From Powellomyces hirtus (taxonomy: Eukaryota; Chytridiomycota; Chytridiomycetes; Spizellomycetales; Powellomycetaceae), in NCBI GenBank assembly GCA_025526995.1, contig JAHLKG010000050.1, positions 1 through 23,907 on the forward strand: 23,907 bases of DNA, given 5' to 3'. This document shows, in pieces, positions 23,027 to 23,907 of the stretch (position 1 is its first letter; the number at the start of each line of letters is the position of its first letter). The notes under the pieces are model-generated. The model saw only the letters and a list, made by a program, of their open reading frames with translations, was not told the origin of the DNA and searched no databases. Both the position numbers and the translations under genes were made by a program.

Positions 23027-23907
23027 ATGTCCGCCTCCGCTGGTCTCACTTTTGACTCCTTGAAAGCCGCCTAAAACCAAACTTCTCGCAAAGGGTTTCC
23101 TTCCTATCCCGGCTCACCATGTAAAGAACATTCCCCTCTGGAAAGTGGAAGACGTACACGGCATCGGATTGGTCTAAAAGTTTGAAATGTATCACGGGAG
23201 CAAAGGCAAACATTGGAATCTTAACCGGTAGTAAATCCTGGCGTCATTAGTCCTCGATATTGATAACAAGACCCCGAAGTTTGGAGAGGACGCTAAACGA
23301 TCCTCGTTGTATCGAACGTCAACGGGTATTGAGGATTGGAAAGAACTCTGTGACAAAAACGGAGGCGAACCTGCAACCTTGAGATGTGTCACGCCAAGCG
23401 GGGGGCTTCATTACTATTTCCAGGAAGATGCCGATTTGTACCAGCAAGTCAAGACTACCAACACCTGCGTCATGTCCATTGACGATCTCTTATGCGCCAT
23501 CGACATCAGAGGAGAAGGGGGCTTCGTTGTCTGCCCCCCTTCCATCTCGGTAGTTGGCCAGTACGTTTGGCAACCCAACAACGACATCAAGGATGTGCCT
23601 ATCCTGCCTATGCCTGCGTGGATCAAGGACAATATCATCAAGACGTGCACAAAGGAGGTGGCCCACCTGCACGTTACCAAAGCCCAGAAAAACCATACCG
23701 AGATGTTCGAAAATGACCCTACGGACAACGAGGATTTCAACTTGTTCAAAGCATCCCCTTTCTTTAAGAACCATCGCATGTTGAAGATCGATGACTTCAA
23801 CCGTATGATCCTTCAGGAGACAATCGACTTTGACTGTTCTATCTGCGAGCGCAAGCATGTGAACCATAACAATCATCCATTCCTTGTTCGTCGCAATGAT
23901 CGCCTCT
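23027..23907 (+). CDS. Primase-polymerase (AEP/prim-pol), partial, 5' part with frame breaks
   Basis: From about 23235 to the window edge one frame is open and shows archaeo-eukaryotic primase-polymerase motifs: LDIDNK (the catalytic DxD, from 23253), TPSGGLHYYF (from 23391, with the conserved His), DIRGEGGFVVCPPS (from 23500), and later a zinc-type CSICERKH...HNNH. Upstream to ATG 23027, family-like peptides (KLLAKGFLPIP, KNIPLWK, ANIGILTGSKS) lie in three different frames. Breaks lie near 23070, 23160-23175 and 23236-23250. They could be assembly errors or real decay. The enzyme would prime and copy element DNA, and in PLVs it is usually fused to an SF3 helicase, which would lie beyond the window. 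It diverges from the methyltransferase gene. Confidence 0.75.

Noticed and set aside
23072..23250. Short introns to explain the prim-pol frame changes
   Set aside because: The family-like peptides nearly abut, leaving no space for introns and no GT-AG pairs of workable length.
3910..23907. A family-B DNA polymerase or adenovirus-type cysteine protease gene
   Set aside because: No frame shows their motifs in this window. They may lie beyond the right edge.

Overview
The window looks like nuclear DNA of an unidentified eukaryote, probably a fungus or protist, carrying an integrated virus-like element of the Polinton / polinton-like virus (PLV) type. Evidence for this is a long terminal inverted repeat, a double-jelly-roll-like capsid protein, a penton-like protein, an A32/FtsK-type packaging ATPase, a retroviral-type integrase with a chromodomain, and a primase-polymerase. 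The genes are long, close together and appear intronless. Spliced host genes, rRNA, tRNA and CRISPR were not seen. The host cannot be named from the sequence.

Layout. Positions 1-1025 are the end of one element copy: the tail of an open frame, then a 918-bp repeat arm (108-1025). Positions 1026-3909 are older host-side repeats: a mariner/Tc1-like transposase fragment cut by an LTR retrotransposon, whose gag-protease region is itself cut at 3909/3910. At 3910 a second, oppositely oriented copy begins with the same 918-bp arm (3910-4827). Both arms end in a perfect 54-bp palindrome followed inward by 12-bp tandem repeats.

The second element runs from 3910 past the right edge. In order it carries: a lysine-tailed small protein (-), an unknown 114-aa protein (+), a very large fibre in two overlapping frames joined at a run of nine G (-), a basic 518-aa protein (-), a small helical protein (+), the packaging ATPase (-), a penton-like protein (+), a charged coiled-coil protein (+), the major capsid protein (+), a small zinc-binding protein (+), the DDE integrase (+), a tyrosine-recombinase-like protein (-), a fused adenine-N6 / cytosine-C5 DNA methyltransferase (-), and the start of a primase-polymerase (+) whose first ~230 bp are broken by frame changes.

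How the genes may work together (inference). ATPase, penton, coiled-coil protein, capsid protein and fibre form a virion module, with the fibre giving adenovirus-style attachment. Integrase and TIRs give integration, the tyrosine recombinase is a second recombination activity, and the primase-polymerase (presumably with a helicase part beyond the window) gives replication. The methyltransferase would modify element or host DNA. A segment of the TIR is repeated, diverged, between the methyltransferase and primase-polymerase genes, together with E2F-like and TTACGTAA sites. This suggests a shared control or origin module. No family-B DNA polymerase and no adenovirus-type protease were seen in the window.
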